Part shown: positions 24,198 to 32,589 of the stretch, piece by piece
Position numbering within the stretch: position 1 is the first letter of the stretch
Layout of the letters: every line of letters starts with the position of its first letter
DNA from: Candidatus Nitrososphaera evergladensis SR1
GTDB taxonomy: Archaea; Thermoproteota; Nitrososphaeria; Nitrososphaerales; Nitrososphaeraceae
NCBI RefSeq assembly: GCF_000730285.1
Contig: NZ_CP007174.1
Location: 806,001 to 870,000, forward strand
Reading direction: 5' to 3'
DNA: 64,000 nucleotides
Made by a program: the position numbers and the translations under genes
The notes under the pieces: model-generated
What the model saw: only the letters and a program-made list of their open reading frames with translations
Told to the model about the DNA's origin: nothing
Database searches by the model: none

Positions 24198-25439
24198 TCA
24201 CAGCACATGATCATTTCCCTCGCCCTCCTCCTCCTGCCTAGGTGCGATTCTGGCCTGCCTTGTGGCAAACCATATCCCCATCATTACTGCCGGCACGGTC
24301 ATGGCTGCTGCAACCATAAACGGCAGGCCGATGGCGCCTACTGCAATTCCCTGGCTGAACACTGCCGCACCAAAGCTTGGGCCGATTATCTGGGAAATGC
24401 CAGCAACCGACTGGCCTATGCCAAGCGTGGCGCCCTGCTTGTCTGCAGCTGTTCTCAGCGAGATCAGGGTTGTGATCGATGCCGTGGTCAGACCCATTCC
24501 AAGGGGCACAAACGTAGAGCTGACGATCAGAGTCGCAAGATCCTGCGCAAAGCCGAGCAGCGCAAGGCCTGCCGCTAGCGACGCGACTCCCGCCACAAAG
24601 AGCGTCTGTGGCGCGTACATCCTTGACAGTTTTGGCACTGCAACGCCCTGCACGGCAGACACCACTCCTCCTATGTACAGAAACAGCAGGCCCACCTGGA
24701 AGGGACCATAGTCAAACACCTTTTGGAGCCAGGGAGTCGACGTGCCTTCCATGACGTAGAACCCAAGCATCGTTATGAAGTACGCCGCAAGGAGCAGCTT
24801 TATCCCCGGGCTTTTTGCGATCTGCCTGAACGACTGCAGGAACGAGTCTTTTGTCCTTGCGCCCCTAGATTCTGGCATCTTGAAGTAGCCTAGCGCCAAG
24901 TTAGAGAAGGCAAGCGCGGCTGCCAAAAACGCCGGCACTGCGTATCCAAACGCGCTGCTCAGCGTGCCTCCTACGGCGGGGCCGAGGATGAGGCCCATGC
25001 CAAACGCGGCTCCAAGCCTGCCCATCTGCGCCATCCTGTTTTGCGCAGTGGTGATGTCTGACGCATAAGCCATTGCCACCGGGACGGTTGCTCCCATTGC
25101 GCCTGCCGCTATCCTTGCAAGGAACAAGAGCACAATGTTGCTCGCAATGCCAAAGAGCACAAACGCCGCTCCGGAACCTACAAGGCAGACAAGCATTATC
25201 TTTCTCCGGCCCAGCCTGTCGCTCAGGGCTCCCCACACGGGGGTAAAGGCAAACTGGGCGACGCTGTACGACGTCAGCAAGAGCCCGTAAACTACCGGAG
25301 AGGCGCCCAGGCTTGATGCGTAAAAGTACAGGTAGGGAAGCACCATCGCAAAGCCAAGGAAATCCAGAAACACCGTGACAAAAAGCACGGGAAACACCGA
25401 CGACGATGATGTTCGGCTTGTTGCTGCTATTCTTCTCAT
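24198..25439 (-). CDS. MFS transporter
   Basis: 413 residues with 12 hydrophobic segments and a cytoplasmic loop after TM2 reading GALSDRLGRRKIML, the MFS A-motif, and GAAFGMGLILGPAVGG in TM5, the antiporter motif C. This pattern fits DHA1-type proton antiporters exporting drugs or metabolites. It starts at an ATG after a region without genes and overlaps the start region of the bactofilin-like gene. Confidence 0.92.
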   Translation of the reverse strand: MRRIAATSRTSSSSVFPVLFVTVFLDFLGFAMVLPYLYFYASSLGASPVVYGLLLTSYSVAQFAFTPVWGALSDRLGRRKIMLVCLVGSGAAFVLFGIASNIVLLFLARIAAGAMGATVPVAMAYASDITTAQNRMAQMGRLGAAFGMGLILGPAVGGTLSSAFGYAVPAFLAAALAFSNLALGYFKMPESRGARTKDSFLQSFRQIAKSPGIKLLLAAYFITMLGFYVMEGTSTPWLQKVFDYGPFQVGLLFLYIGGVVSAVQGVAVPKLSRMYAPQTLFVAGVASLAAGLALLGFAQDLATLIVSSTFVPLGMGLTTASITTLISLRTAADKQGATLGIGQSVAGISQIIGPSFGAAVFSQGIAVGAIGLPFMVAAAMTVPAVMMGIWFATRQARIAPRQEEEGEGNDHVL

Positions 25440-25786
25440 TGCCTTGCCATCTTCCTCCTATGATGGATGTCGCTGCCGTACCAGTGCAGTGCAAATACCT
25501 TCCACGACGAGTCTATGGCATTGTATAGTAGTGCGCTGAAGCTGTGGTAGTCTTGGTCGTTGTGCGGCCAAATTTTTTCATTCATGGAAGAAAGCAAGCG
25601 GCAAATGCCTAAAAGGCTGGCTCACTGTACGTGATCACATATTGTGAGTAATGGAAATTATTAGTTAATTCTCTTAACCGCTTTTGCAGCTGCCTGAAAG
25701 AGCTAGCATTTCGGACATATCTTGCACTGGATGAGATTTTCCAAAATAACGATATGGTTATATAACCTACGGGTTATAATAGACGT
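25440..25786. other. Intergenic region between divergent genes
   Basis: No gene found. The right end holds the SRPBCC promoter with a perfect 12-base palindrome, GGTTATATAACC, at 25756-25767 over a TATA-like box about 20-30 bases before the ATG at 25787. The remaining DNA is AT-rich without notable repeats. Confidence 0.55.
25756..25767 (+). promoter_or_regulatory. Palindrome over the TATA element of the SRPBCC gene
   Basis: GGTTATATAACC, perfectly symmetric, 20-31 bases before the start codon. Its centre resembles that of the ArsR operator at 27876-27901 (TTATA...TATAA), so the same or a related repressor could act here. Confidence 0.45.
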
Positions 25787-26335
25787 ATGGATGTGCAAGA
25801 AATGAAGGACGCAAAACCAAGTGACATAAACAACCAAGTTGGAACAGTAACAATCGAAGGCGAGTATGCGACTCTCCGGTACGAACGCCGCCTTCTCCAT
25901 CCTCCTGAAGTGGTATGGAAGGCCATCACGGATCCCAAGGAGGTGGCCGTATGGTTCAGCACTAGTGCAAAGATTGACGCGCGCCCCGGCGGCGCTATAG
26001 AGTATATCAGCGTGCCTGTCGGTTTTCGCAGGACGGGCCGCATCCTAGTCTGGGATCCGCCGCGTGTTTTTGAGCATGAATGGCGCATAGACCCGCACCC
26101 GCAGCTTCCAAACGGCGAAGCGGAATCTATAATCCGCTGGGAGCTCGTACGGGATGCCGGCCAGACCATTCTTATGGTGACGCACAGTCGCCTCACAAAG
26201 GACAACGGCCTGCGCTTTGCACCCGGATGGCACGCCTTCTTGGACCGCCTGACCGCCCAGCTTGACGGCGAGAAAAAATTGCCGGACTTGATGGAACGCA
26301 TAGCTGCGGTCAAGGGGCTTTACCCTGCGCAATAG
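25787..26335 (+). CDS. SRPBCC (AHSA1-like) domain protein
   Basis: 182 residues. A 27-residue extension precedes the START-like domain, whose start RYERRLLHPPEVVWKAITDP and segment EVAVWFS are typical of the AHSA1 branch. The middle reads GRILVWDPPRVFEHEW and the long C-terminal helix begins FAPGWHAFLDRLTAQLDG. The family binds hydrophobic ligands in a deep pocket; ligand unknown. This is one of three SRPBCC genes in the window. Confidence 0.88.
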   Translation: MDVQEMKDAKPSDINNQVGTVTIEGEYATLRYERRLLHPPEVVWKAITDPKEVAVWFSTSAKIDARPGGAIEYISVPVGFRRTGRILVWDPPRVFEHEWRIDPHPQLPNGEAESIIRWELVRDAGQTILMVTHSRLTKDNGLRFAPGWHAFLDRLTAQLDGEKKLPDLMERIAAVKGLYPAQ

Positions 26336-26472
26336 CGCTGAAAAAGAAAAAGAAGTAATGTGCACACCTGTATGGACACGCAGAGCGTGTATCGGTCAAG
26401 TGCATTTCCCCATCTTTTTCTTCCACTTTTTCCATCAGGCCGCAGGCTTCATGCCGTCTTTTTCTGTCGATT

Positions 26473-27378
26473 CTATGATGATAAACCTGTGACGATGCTT
26501 GACACGAGCTTGCGCGCTATTGAGCCATCTCTGTCAAGGTTGGGATTAAAGATGGTAATGTCCATTCCAACAACCCTGCCCGATTTGAAAAGAACTTTTA
26601 GAATCTCGCCAAGTTCTGTAAAGTTTAATCCGCCGCCATCTTTCATCCTGTAGTCCACTGCTGGCATCACTGCATCGTCCAAGACGTCGACGTCAAGGTG
26701 AACCCAGATGCCTTTTAGCTCTTTACAGAGTAACAACCTGTCAAGAGCGTTCGACGCGGCTTTGGCTACTCCTGATTTTCTTACCTCTATAAAATCCAAA
26801 ACGTAAATGTCCGATTCTCTTACGTCCTGAGATCCATAGCCTGCAGCCTCTTTTGTATCCCTGTAGCCGAACAGTACAATGTTCCTGTCTTGGACCAGCG
26901 GTTTGAGGCCGTCGATATTGGTCAAGACATCCGGACCTCGCCCGGAAACAATTGCAAGATCCATGTCGGCAACCTCGCCGGTTGGCGAGGCTTCTGGTTG
27001 ATAAAAGTCGGCATGGCCGTCGATAAAGAAAAGTCCGTACTTTCCCAGGCGCCTCAAAGCCAAGGCGTTTCCTATCAGAATACTGCAATCGCCTCCAAGC
27101 ACCAACGGAAACTGGTTTTTCTGCAAGGCAGAGGCGACTGCATCGGCAAGCCGCAGCGAATAACTGTGGATTGCCTGTGGATTGAGCAAAAGCGTTGTTT
27201 TGTCCCGCTCTGGACTATACGGTGGCGCCTCCACTCTTCCAGCATGTTCTGCGCCAAGCTCCCCAAGCAAATTGGCGGCTTTCAGCGCGTCTGGAAGGCG
27301 TTCCACTCCCGTCGGTTTTAGACCCAGGATTGACGGAGCTTCGATGACAACAAATTTCGGCACCTGCAATAATTCCAT
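26473..27378 (-). CDS. Arginase/agmatinase-family hydrolase
   Basis: Binuclear manganese-type enzyme that cleaves guanidino or related amidino compounds. 301 residues. Metal-binding blocks are GGDCSILIG (usually GGDHS; here Cys replaces the His ligand), FIDGHADFYQP and HLDVDVLDD. The His-to-Cys change in the first motif and the DGHADFY block set it apart from the canonical DAHxD of agmatinases, so the substrate may differ or metal binding may be changed. No clear operon partner. Confidence 0.85.
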   Translation of the reverse strand: MELLQVPKFVVIEAPSILGLKPTGVERLPDALKAANLLGELGAEHAGRVEAPPYSPERDKTTLLLNPQAIHSYSLRLADAVASALQKNQFPLVLGGDCSILIGNALALRRLGKYGLFFIDGHADFYQPEASPTGEVADMDLAIVSGRGPDVLTNIDGLKPLVQDRNIVLFGYRDTKEAAGYGSQDVRESDIYVLDFIEVRKSGVAKAASNALDRLLLCKELKGIWVHLDVDVLDDAVMPAVDYRMKDGGGLNFTELGEILKVLFKSGRVVGMDITIFNPNLDRDGSIARKLVSSIVTGLSS

Positions 27379-27553
27379 TTACGCCTGCATCAGTTATTTG
27401 ATTTTCCCAAGATGCTGCAGCTCATTGTGCTTTTTCAAGCAGTGGTAAAAAACTTGCTGGCAAAATGAAGCCACAAAACATTGTTCATTTTCAAAACAGG
27501 TTTCATCTACATCGGCATTCCGGCGCATCAACAAAAGTGACTAGTTAGTGCGC

Positions 27554-27880
27554 TCATTCTTCAATTTCGCGTTTCATTCGGGCAAGCAGGTCGACTGTTC
27601 CGGCGGCATACTCGCAGATCCAGCGGTCGTGCAGTTCTTTGATGGGAAGCGGGTTGATGTAGTTCCAGCGATGGCGACCCTTGCGCTTTACTATGATCAA
27701 ATCCGCCCTCTCAAGAACACCCAAGTGTTGCATGACTGTACAGCGATCCAGTTTCTTGAAAAAGAGATCGCACAGCTCCCCCGTTGTCCTGGGTCTCTCT
27801 CTGAGCAAATCAAGCATCTCTCGTCTGCGGGCATTGCCAAGAGCTTTGAGGGTCAAGTCGTGCCTGCGATCTCTTGACAT
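27554..27880 (-). CDS. ArsR-family transcriptional regulator
   Basis: 108 residues from the ATG at 27880. The winged helix reads LKALGNARRREMLDLLRERP, TTGELCDLFFKKLDRCTVMQ and HLGVLERADLIIVKRKGRH. The open frame runs on to 28201, but that part is antisense to the SRPBCC gene and must be discarded. There are no typical paired metal-binding Cys, so it is a non-metal ArsR type. Divergent from an AHSA1-like gene, the known pairing in which the ArsR controls the SRPBCC gene. Confidence 0.92.
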   Translation of the reverse strand: MSRDRRHDLTLKALGNARRREMLDLLRERPRTTGELCDLFFKKLDRCTVMQHLGVLERADLIIVKRKGRHRWNYINPLPIKELHDRWICEYAAGTVDLLARMKREIEE

Positions 27881-27901
27881 GTTATACTTATATAACATGT
27901 C
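27876..27901. promoter_or_regulatory. Perfect 26-bp palindrome between arsR and SRPBCC genes
   Basis: Arms GACATGTTATA and TATAACATGTC, 11 bases each, flank a 4-base CTTA spacer. The left arm contains the arsR start codon (CAT at 27878-27880) and the whole site is within 36 bases of both start codons, so a bound dimer would block both genes. Confidence 0.75.
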
Positions 27902-27916
27902 GTATATTAACTGTTC

Positions 27917-28357
27917 ATGGAACTGAGATTTGATGTATACGCAAAGATCAGAAAACCAGTTGCCGAAGTATTTGACGCCGTCTATAATCCAAAGAAACTC
28001 AGCGGATATTTCGCGACAGGCGGGGCGAGCGGCCCCTTGGATGAAGGAAAAACAGTCACGTGGGACTTTCACGATTTCCCGGGGGCCTTTCCAGTTCATG
28101 TCAAGCAGGTGATAATGAATCAAAAGATCGTGTTTGAATGGGCCAATAACGAAGGCACAAACTGTCGCGTGGAAATGAACTTTGAGGCTCTTGACAAGCA
28201 CTCTACGCTTGTCAAGATTAGCGAATCCGGTTGGAAGAAAGAGGACCAGAAATCCTTGGATGCGTCATACGGTAATTGCATGGGCTGGACGCAGATGCTT
28301 TGTTGCCTCAAGGTATACGTAGAGGATGGCAAAAACCTTAGAGAGTTTTTCTTCTGA
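27917..28357 (+). CDS. SRPBCC (AHSA1-like) domain protein paired with ArsR
   Basis: 146 residues, a single START-like domain. It begins MELRFDVYAKIRKPVAEVFD, continues with KKLSGYFATGGASGPLDEG and a core strand KTVTWDFHDFPGAF, and has a C-terminal helix GWTQMLCCLKVYVEDG. Typical of the AHSA1 subgroup that is co-regulated with an ArsR repressor; ligand unknown. Its ATG is only 36 bases from the arsR start. Confidence 0.9.
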   Translation: MELRFDVYAKIRKPVAEVFDAVYNPKKLSGYFATGGASGPLDEGKTVTWDFHDFPGAFPVHVKQVIMNQKIVFEWANNEGTNCRVEMNFEALDKHSTLVKISESGWKKEDQKSLDASYGNCMGWTQMLCCLKVYVEDGKNLREFFF

Positions 28358-28505
28358 CCGTTCTCGCAACTTGTATGTGTGTATGTATGGATGTTCGGCG
28401 GTCTTCCCTGGCAGATCCGGGTGACTCTCAAAACTTACAGGATTGAGGCCCTGAATATGATGGCTAGGACAAATCTTTTTCTGCGCGCATTTGTGAATAA
28501 TTTTA

Positions 28506-28898
28506 TTATTTGTGATGCCTGCAAGCCGCGTGATCGGCCATGCACTCTTTGGAGCAGAATTCCAGCTCGCAACTTTCGCTTGCACACGGCACCGGCTCGT
28601 GGCCGAATTTCTTGTTGCAGTAGGTGCACCTTGATTCAAGCCCGGGATAGTTGCGGTTCATGTACGGCCCGCAGTTGCGCTTTTCACGAAACCACAATAC
28701 CTCAAGGTTCATCTTTTCCGCGTGAGTCAGAACCGTGTCGTACGCCTCATAGTAACCGGGCGCATAGAACTGGCGTACAAGCATCGAGCCTTCCGGGCCC
28801 CTGCCTGAAGGGTTCCTGAACGCGACAAGCCACTTTTCGGCAGGTACGTCGCCCTCGCCTGCAAGCCTGCTGTCCTTTTTCTTGTTCTTCATTATCAT
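28506..28898 (-). CDS. Conserved zinc-finger-like protein
   Basis: 130 residues. The first 85 form an alpha/beta part (MLVRQFYAPGYYEAYDTVL, LEVLWFREKRNCGPYMNR). The end is Cys/His-rich: CTYCNKKFG, CASESCELEFCSKECMADH and ACRHHK, enough for two zinc sites in a cross-brace or treble-clef style. Function unknown. Its ATG overlaps the GlyRS stop (ATGA at 28895-28898), so it is translationally coupled to glyS. Confidence 0.78.
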   Translation of the reverse strand: MIMKNKKKDSRLAGEGDVPAEKWLVAFRNPSGRGPEGSMLVRQFYAPGYYEAYDTVLTHAEKMNLEVLWFREKRNCGPYMNRNYPGLESRCTYCNKKFGHEPVPCASESCELEFCSKECMADHAACRHHK

Positions 28899-30382
28899 CG
28901 TTTGATCTGAAGCGAGGCGCGCATAAAGCCTGCAAGCTCGCCCGTCCTGACCCTCTCTTGCTGCATGCTGTCGCGGTGGCGCACGGTGACCGTGTCGTCC
29001 TGCATCGTCTGGGGGTCGACCGTGATGGCAAACGGCGCGCCGACCTCTTCAAGCCGCCTGTACCGCCTGCCTATCGAGCCAGACTCGTCGTAAAAACTGT
29101 CAAAGTCAAGTTTCAACTCTGAATGGATCCTGCGGGCCTTTTCGCCAAGGCCGTCCTTGGTCATGAGCGGGAGGACGCCTACCAGCACCGGCGCAAGATA
29201 CGGCTTTAGCTTCAGGACCGCCCTCGTCTCGTCCTTTACCTGCTCTTCGTAGTACGAGTGCTCCAGGATTGTGTAGAGGCTCCTGTCGATTCCCATCGAC
29301 AGCTCAAAGACGTGCGGGAGCACCTTCTGCTGGTCTGAAGGGTCGACCACCTCAAGCTTTTGCTTGCTCGTTGTCGCGTGCCCCTTGAGGTCATAGTCGG
29401 AGCGGTAGTTGCACGCCACAAGCTCCAGCCAGCCCGTGCTCGTCTGCACCTCAAAGTCAAACGCGACAGAGGCGTAGAACGCCTTTTCCTCGTCAGAGAG
29501 CCTGCGGAACCTGCTCTTTGTAATGTCGATTCCTGTCTTTTCGTAGAATTCGGTAAGGAGTGCAAGATAGTACGCGACCAGCTTGTTTGGCACGAGGCCC
29601 TTTGCGATTGCCTGCTCTGCAGTCAGTGCAGTTATTTCAGAATCGCCATCCCTGAACAGGCGCAGCGTGGTGCCCTTTACTTCGTCAAAGCGCGGCATGT
29701 CGTCAAGCTTTGCCGGGTTGCAAAACACCTCGATCTCTGCCTGGTAGAACTCGCGAAGCCTCAGGAGCGACTGCCTCGGCGCTATCTCGTTGCGAAAGCT
29801 CTTGCCGATCTGCGCTATTCCAAGGGGCAGGCGGCCGCGCATTGTCTTGAATACCCTGCTGAAATCGACAAATATCGTCTGGCACGTCTCGGGGCGAAGG
29901 TACGCCTCCTCGCCGGCAGGCCCGATGCCTACTCGAAACATCATGTTGAACCTGCTGACGTTGCCAAGCTCGCCCTTGCAGTTCTGGCATTTCAGCCCGT
30001 GCTTTTTTATCAGGGCGTCAATGTCCTCGTTTGACAGCCTTTCGGGCACCCGCTCGTCCGTCTTTTCCTCGATAAAGCGGTCCGCGCGAAAGATAGAGCC
30101 GCATTTCGTGCATTTCACTATCGGGTCGGTGAAATTGCCGAGGTGGCCTGACGCGACAAAGACGCTCTTGCTCATTATCTGGCAGCCGTCTATCTCCATC
30201 ATGCCGTCGCGCCTGACAAGCTCGCGCCTCCAAAGCTCGATGAACTTGTTCTTCATAGAAACGCCCGTGGGCCCGTACTCCCAGAACCCCGCGGGGGCAT
30301 CGGAATAAATCTCGCAACTTGGAAAGTAGAAACCGCGCTCAAGGGCCAGCTTCATGACCTTGTCGTAATTTGACGTTGACAA
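28895..30382 (-). CDS. glyS: Glycyl-tRNA synthetase (archaeal/eukaryotic type)
   Basis: Class II synthetase that charges tRNA-Gly. 495 residues starting at a TTG, with the family N-terminus KLALERGFYFPSCEIYSDAP and GFWEYGPTGVSMKNKFIELW. A zinc-finger-like Cys set (KCTKCGS and KCQNCKG) lies in the insertion. Motif 2 is RNEIAPRQSLLRLREF, and motif 3 falls around HVFELSMGIDRSLYTILEH. An anticodon-binding domain ends the protein. The 3' end overlaps the next gene. Confidence 0.96.
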   Translation of the reverse strand: MSTSNYDKVMKLALERGFYFPSCEIYSDAPAGFWEYGPTGVSMKNKFIELWRRELVRRDGMMEIDGCQIMSKSVFVASGHLGNFTDPIVKCTKCGSIFRADRFIEEKTDERVPERLSNEDIDALIKKHGLKCQNCKGELGNVSRFNMMFRVGIGPAGEEAYLRPETCQTIFVDFSRVFKTMRGRLPLGIAQIGKSFRNEIAPRQSLLRLREFYQAEIEVFCNPAKLDDMPRFDEVKGTTLRLFRDGDSEITALTAEQAIAKGLVPNKLVAYYLALLTEFYEKTGIDITKSRFRRLSDEEKAFYASVAFDFEVQTSTGWLELVACNYRSDYDLKGHATTSKQKLEVVDPSDQQKVLPHVFELSMGIDRSLYTILEHSYYEEQVKDETRAVLKLKPYLAPVLVGVLPLMTKDGLGEKARRIHSELKLDFDSFYDESGSIGRRYRRLEEVGAPFAITVDPQTMQDDTVTVRHRDSMQQERVRTGELAGFMRASLQIKR

Positions 30383-30476
30383 ACGAAAAGCAAACGGCGC
30401 TTTACAGGCTTTAAATCTATTCCTCGCTGCTGAAACATAACAATTTATCTCGGTCAGCCAGTCACCAATGTGCTAA

Positions 30477-31655
30477 TTGAAGGTCTCTGACAGGACGCAC
30501 GGCGTCGAGTACGCCATCCGCGACATTACCGCCTATGCAAACAAGTTCAGGGCTCAGGGAAAAGAGATCATCTACCTGAACATAGGCGACCCTGTAAAAT
30601 TCGACTTTCCAACGCCGGAGCACATAAAGCGCGCCCTGACCGATGCTGTGAACAAAAATGAAAACTATTACGCCGACTCGGAAGGCCTGCCAGAGCTGAG
30701 AAAGGCAATAGTCGAAAAAGAGTCGGAAAAGGGCCTCGACGTGACCGAAGACGACGTCCTTGTAACAAACGGCGTGTCGGAGGGCCTTGACATGGCCCTT
30801 GCATCAATAGTGGACCCAAACAGCGAGGTCCTCATGCCCGGCCCTTACTATCCTCCATATTCGTCGTACGTAAAGTTCTATGGCGGCAAGCCCGTTGAAT
30901 TCCGCCTGCACGAGGACGGCAGGCCGGACCTTGAAGACCTGCGCAAGAAAATAACGCCGCGCTCACGGGCGCTTTGCATCATCAGCCCAAACAACCCCAC
31001 CGGGGAGGTTTTTGACAGAAAGAGCCTGCAGCAGCTCATCGACATTGCTACAGAACACGACCTCTATGTCATCTGCGACGAGATCTATGACAAGATAACT
31101 TTTGACTCTACATTTACCGGCATTGGCAAGGTGGCCAAGGACGCTCCGGTCGTGTTGTTGAACGGGTTTTCCAAGGCGTACCTGATGACAGGGTGGCGCT
31201 GCGGATACATCTGCATGAACAGCGGCTCACGCAAGCTGGACCAGTTCCGTGAAGACGTGCCCAAGCTTGCGCGCGTGAGAATAGCAACGAACCTGCCGGT
31301 GCAGATTGCAGCCGTTCAGGCTCTCCGGGGCCCGCAGGATCACATCCCTGTCATGGTAGAAAAACTGCGCAAAAGGCGCGACCTTGTAGTCAAGCGTCTA
31401 AACGGCATAGGAATCCAGTGCAAGGTGCCAAGGGGCGCGTTCTATGCTTTTCCAAAGATAGATCTTGGAAATAGATGGAAGGACGACAAGCATTTTGTCA
31501 TCGAGCTGTTAAACAGCACCGGCGTGCTAACGGTGCACGGCTCGGGCTTTGGCACCTCTTATGGCTCGGGGCATTTCCGCATAGTGTACCTGCCTCCAGA
31601 AGACGTGCTTGAAAAGGCGATGGACAAACTGGAAAAATTCGTGAAAAGCTACTAG
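30477..31655 (+). CDS. Pyridoxal-phosphate aminotransferase, class I/II (aspartate/alanine type)
   Basis: 392 residues from a TTG. The active-site Lys is in NGFSKAYLMTGWRCGYI; the cofactor-contacting Asn and Asp/Tyr are in SPNNPTGEVFDRKSL and ICDEIYDKITF. The start region reads IIYLNIGDPVKFDFPTPEHI. This alpha-family branch includes aspartate, alanine and aromatic aminotransferases; the substrate is not decided. Divergent from glyS. Confidence 0.93.
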   Translation: MKVSDRTHGVEYAIRDITAYANKFRAQGKEIIYLNIGDPVKFDFPTPEHIKRALTDAVNKNENYYADSEGLPELRKAIVEKESEKGLDVTEDDVLVTNGVSEGLDMALASIVDPNSEVLMPGPYYPPYSSYVKFYGGKPVEFRLHEDGRPDLEDLRKKITPRSRALCIISPNNPTGEVFDRKSLQQLIDIATEHDLYVICDEIYDKITFDSTFTGIGKVAKDAPVVLLNGFSKAYLMTGWRCGYICMNSGSRKLDQFREDVPKLARVRIATNLPVQIAAVQALRGPQDHIPVMVEKLRKRRDLVVKRLNGIGIQCKVPRGAFYAFPKIDLGNRWKDDKHFVIELLNSTGVLTVHGSGFGTSYGSGHFRIVYLPPEDVLEKAMDKLEKFVKSY

Positions 31656-31661
31656 AGCGAG

Positions 31662-32099
31662 TCAGTTTTCCGGTATAACGCCTTCGCCCACGAACAGCTT
31701 TTTTGCCTCGTCTACCGGCAGGTCGGCACTTGGCAGGATTATGTCAGACCTCACGATCTCTCCAGGCTCTACTGCCTTGCCATGCTTTATCGTGATCTGG
31801 TTAAGCTCGGCAAGTTTCTTTTTGAACCCGACGTCGTCGGCCTTTTCGCTTGCGACCATTTCAACAAGCTCGCTGTCAATGTCGTTAAGGCGCTTGAGCG
31901 TACGCGCGTCGACGGTGAACTGGCCGTGGCCCATTATCCGCACGACTTTTTTCGCTGCAGCCGGCGCCATCTTGGCCTTCTTTGGACGGGACTTTTTTTG
32001 TGCGAGCCGGATGATTTTCTTTGCGCGCCTTGGTTTGTTTTTTGCAACGACCTTGGCCCTCTTGCGCGCCTTGGCCTTTGCTTTTACCTTCTTTTTCAT
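31662..32099 (-). CDS. PspA-associated (PspAA) domain protein with Lys/Arg-rich tail
   Basis: 145 residues. About 47 N-terminal residues are almost all Lys, Arg and Ala (MKKKVKAKAKARKRAKVV and more). The remaining part has the PspAA pattern: VVRIMGHGQFTVDARTLKRL, NDIDSELVEMV and VRSDIILPSADLPVDEAKKL, ending with GVIPEN. PspAA domains occur with membrane-stress PspA/Snf7-like proteins. The basic tail resembles archaeal chromatin tails and suggests DNA or acidic-lipid binding. The function of this combination is unknown. Confidence 0.78.
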   Translation of the reverse strand: MKKKVKAKAKARKRAKVVAKNKPRRAKKIIRLAQKKSRPKKAKMAPAAAKKVVRIMGHGQFTVDARTLKRLNDIDSELVEMVASEKADDVGFKKKLAELNQITIKHGKAVEPGEIVRSDIILPSADLPVDEAKKLFVGEGVIPEN

Positions 32100-32269
32100 T
32101 GTATGGTTTCTGCTGATAGTATTGTTTCATATGCACTCCGACTTTAACTTTGCTAATTCTACCTCAATATTGTCATGTATTGCAATTTTTTGCATTTCTC
32201 TCATGATTTCTTTATTAATTGAGAACATTGGAAGTTAATCAATTCTACAATTGACGTGTTCTTGGCCTT

Positions 32270-32563
32270 TTATCTATTGGACCTGCGCCACTCGTGCTCG
32301 TCAGGCGGGCCATAATCCTCTTTTTTTCTATAATAGCCCCAAAAAAGAAGAATTCCTCCGCCTATCGTCATGGCGATTACAAATTTTTCATTGTTTATCT
32401 CAGAGTTCACAAAGTTGTCTAGATAGAACCCAAAAGTATACGCGGTGGATATGAGAAACAGGTCCCGCAGCGCGATTATTGCGGCGGTAATGAGAAAGAG
32501 TATTCCCATTGCAGTCATCCAGTTGCGGCCCCGGCGCGTCTTTTCCTCTTTCCACCGGCCCAT
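32270..32563 (-). CDS. Small two-helix membrane protein
   Basis: 97 residues. A basic N-terminus (GRWKEEKTRRGRNW) leads to helix one, MGILFLITAAIIALRDLFLI, a polar loop, helix two, FVIAMTIGGGILLFWGYYRK, and an acidic/basic C-tail. Family not recognised. The F420 oxidoreductase gene ends 26 bases upstream, in the same direction, so both may be co-transcribed. Confidence 0.7.
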   Translation of the reverse strand: MGRWKEEKTRRGRNWMTAMGILFLITAAIIALRDLFLISTAYTFGFYLDNFVNSEINNEKFVIAMTIGGGILLFWGYYRKKEDYGPPDEHEWRRSNR

Positions 32564-32589
32564 GTGATTTCTTTAACGCTCCTGCACTA

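Noticed and set aside
27881-28201. N-terminal extension of the ArsR frame
   Set aside because: It is antisense to the SRPBCC gene and crosses the operator; the ArsR domain starts at the ATG at 27880.
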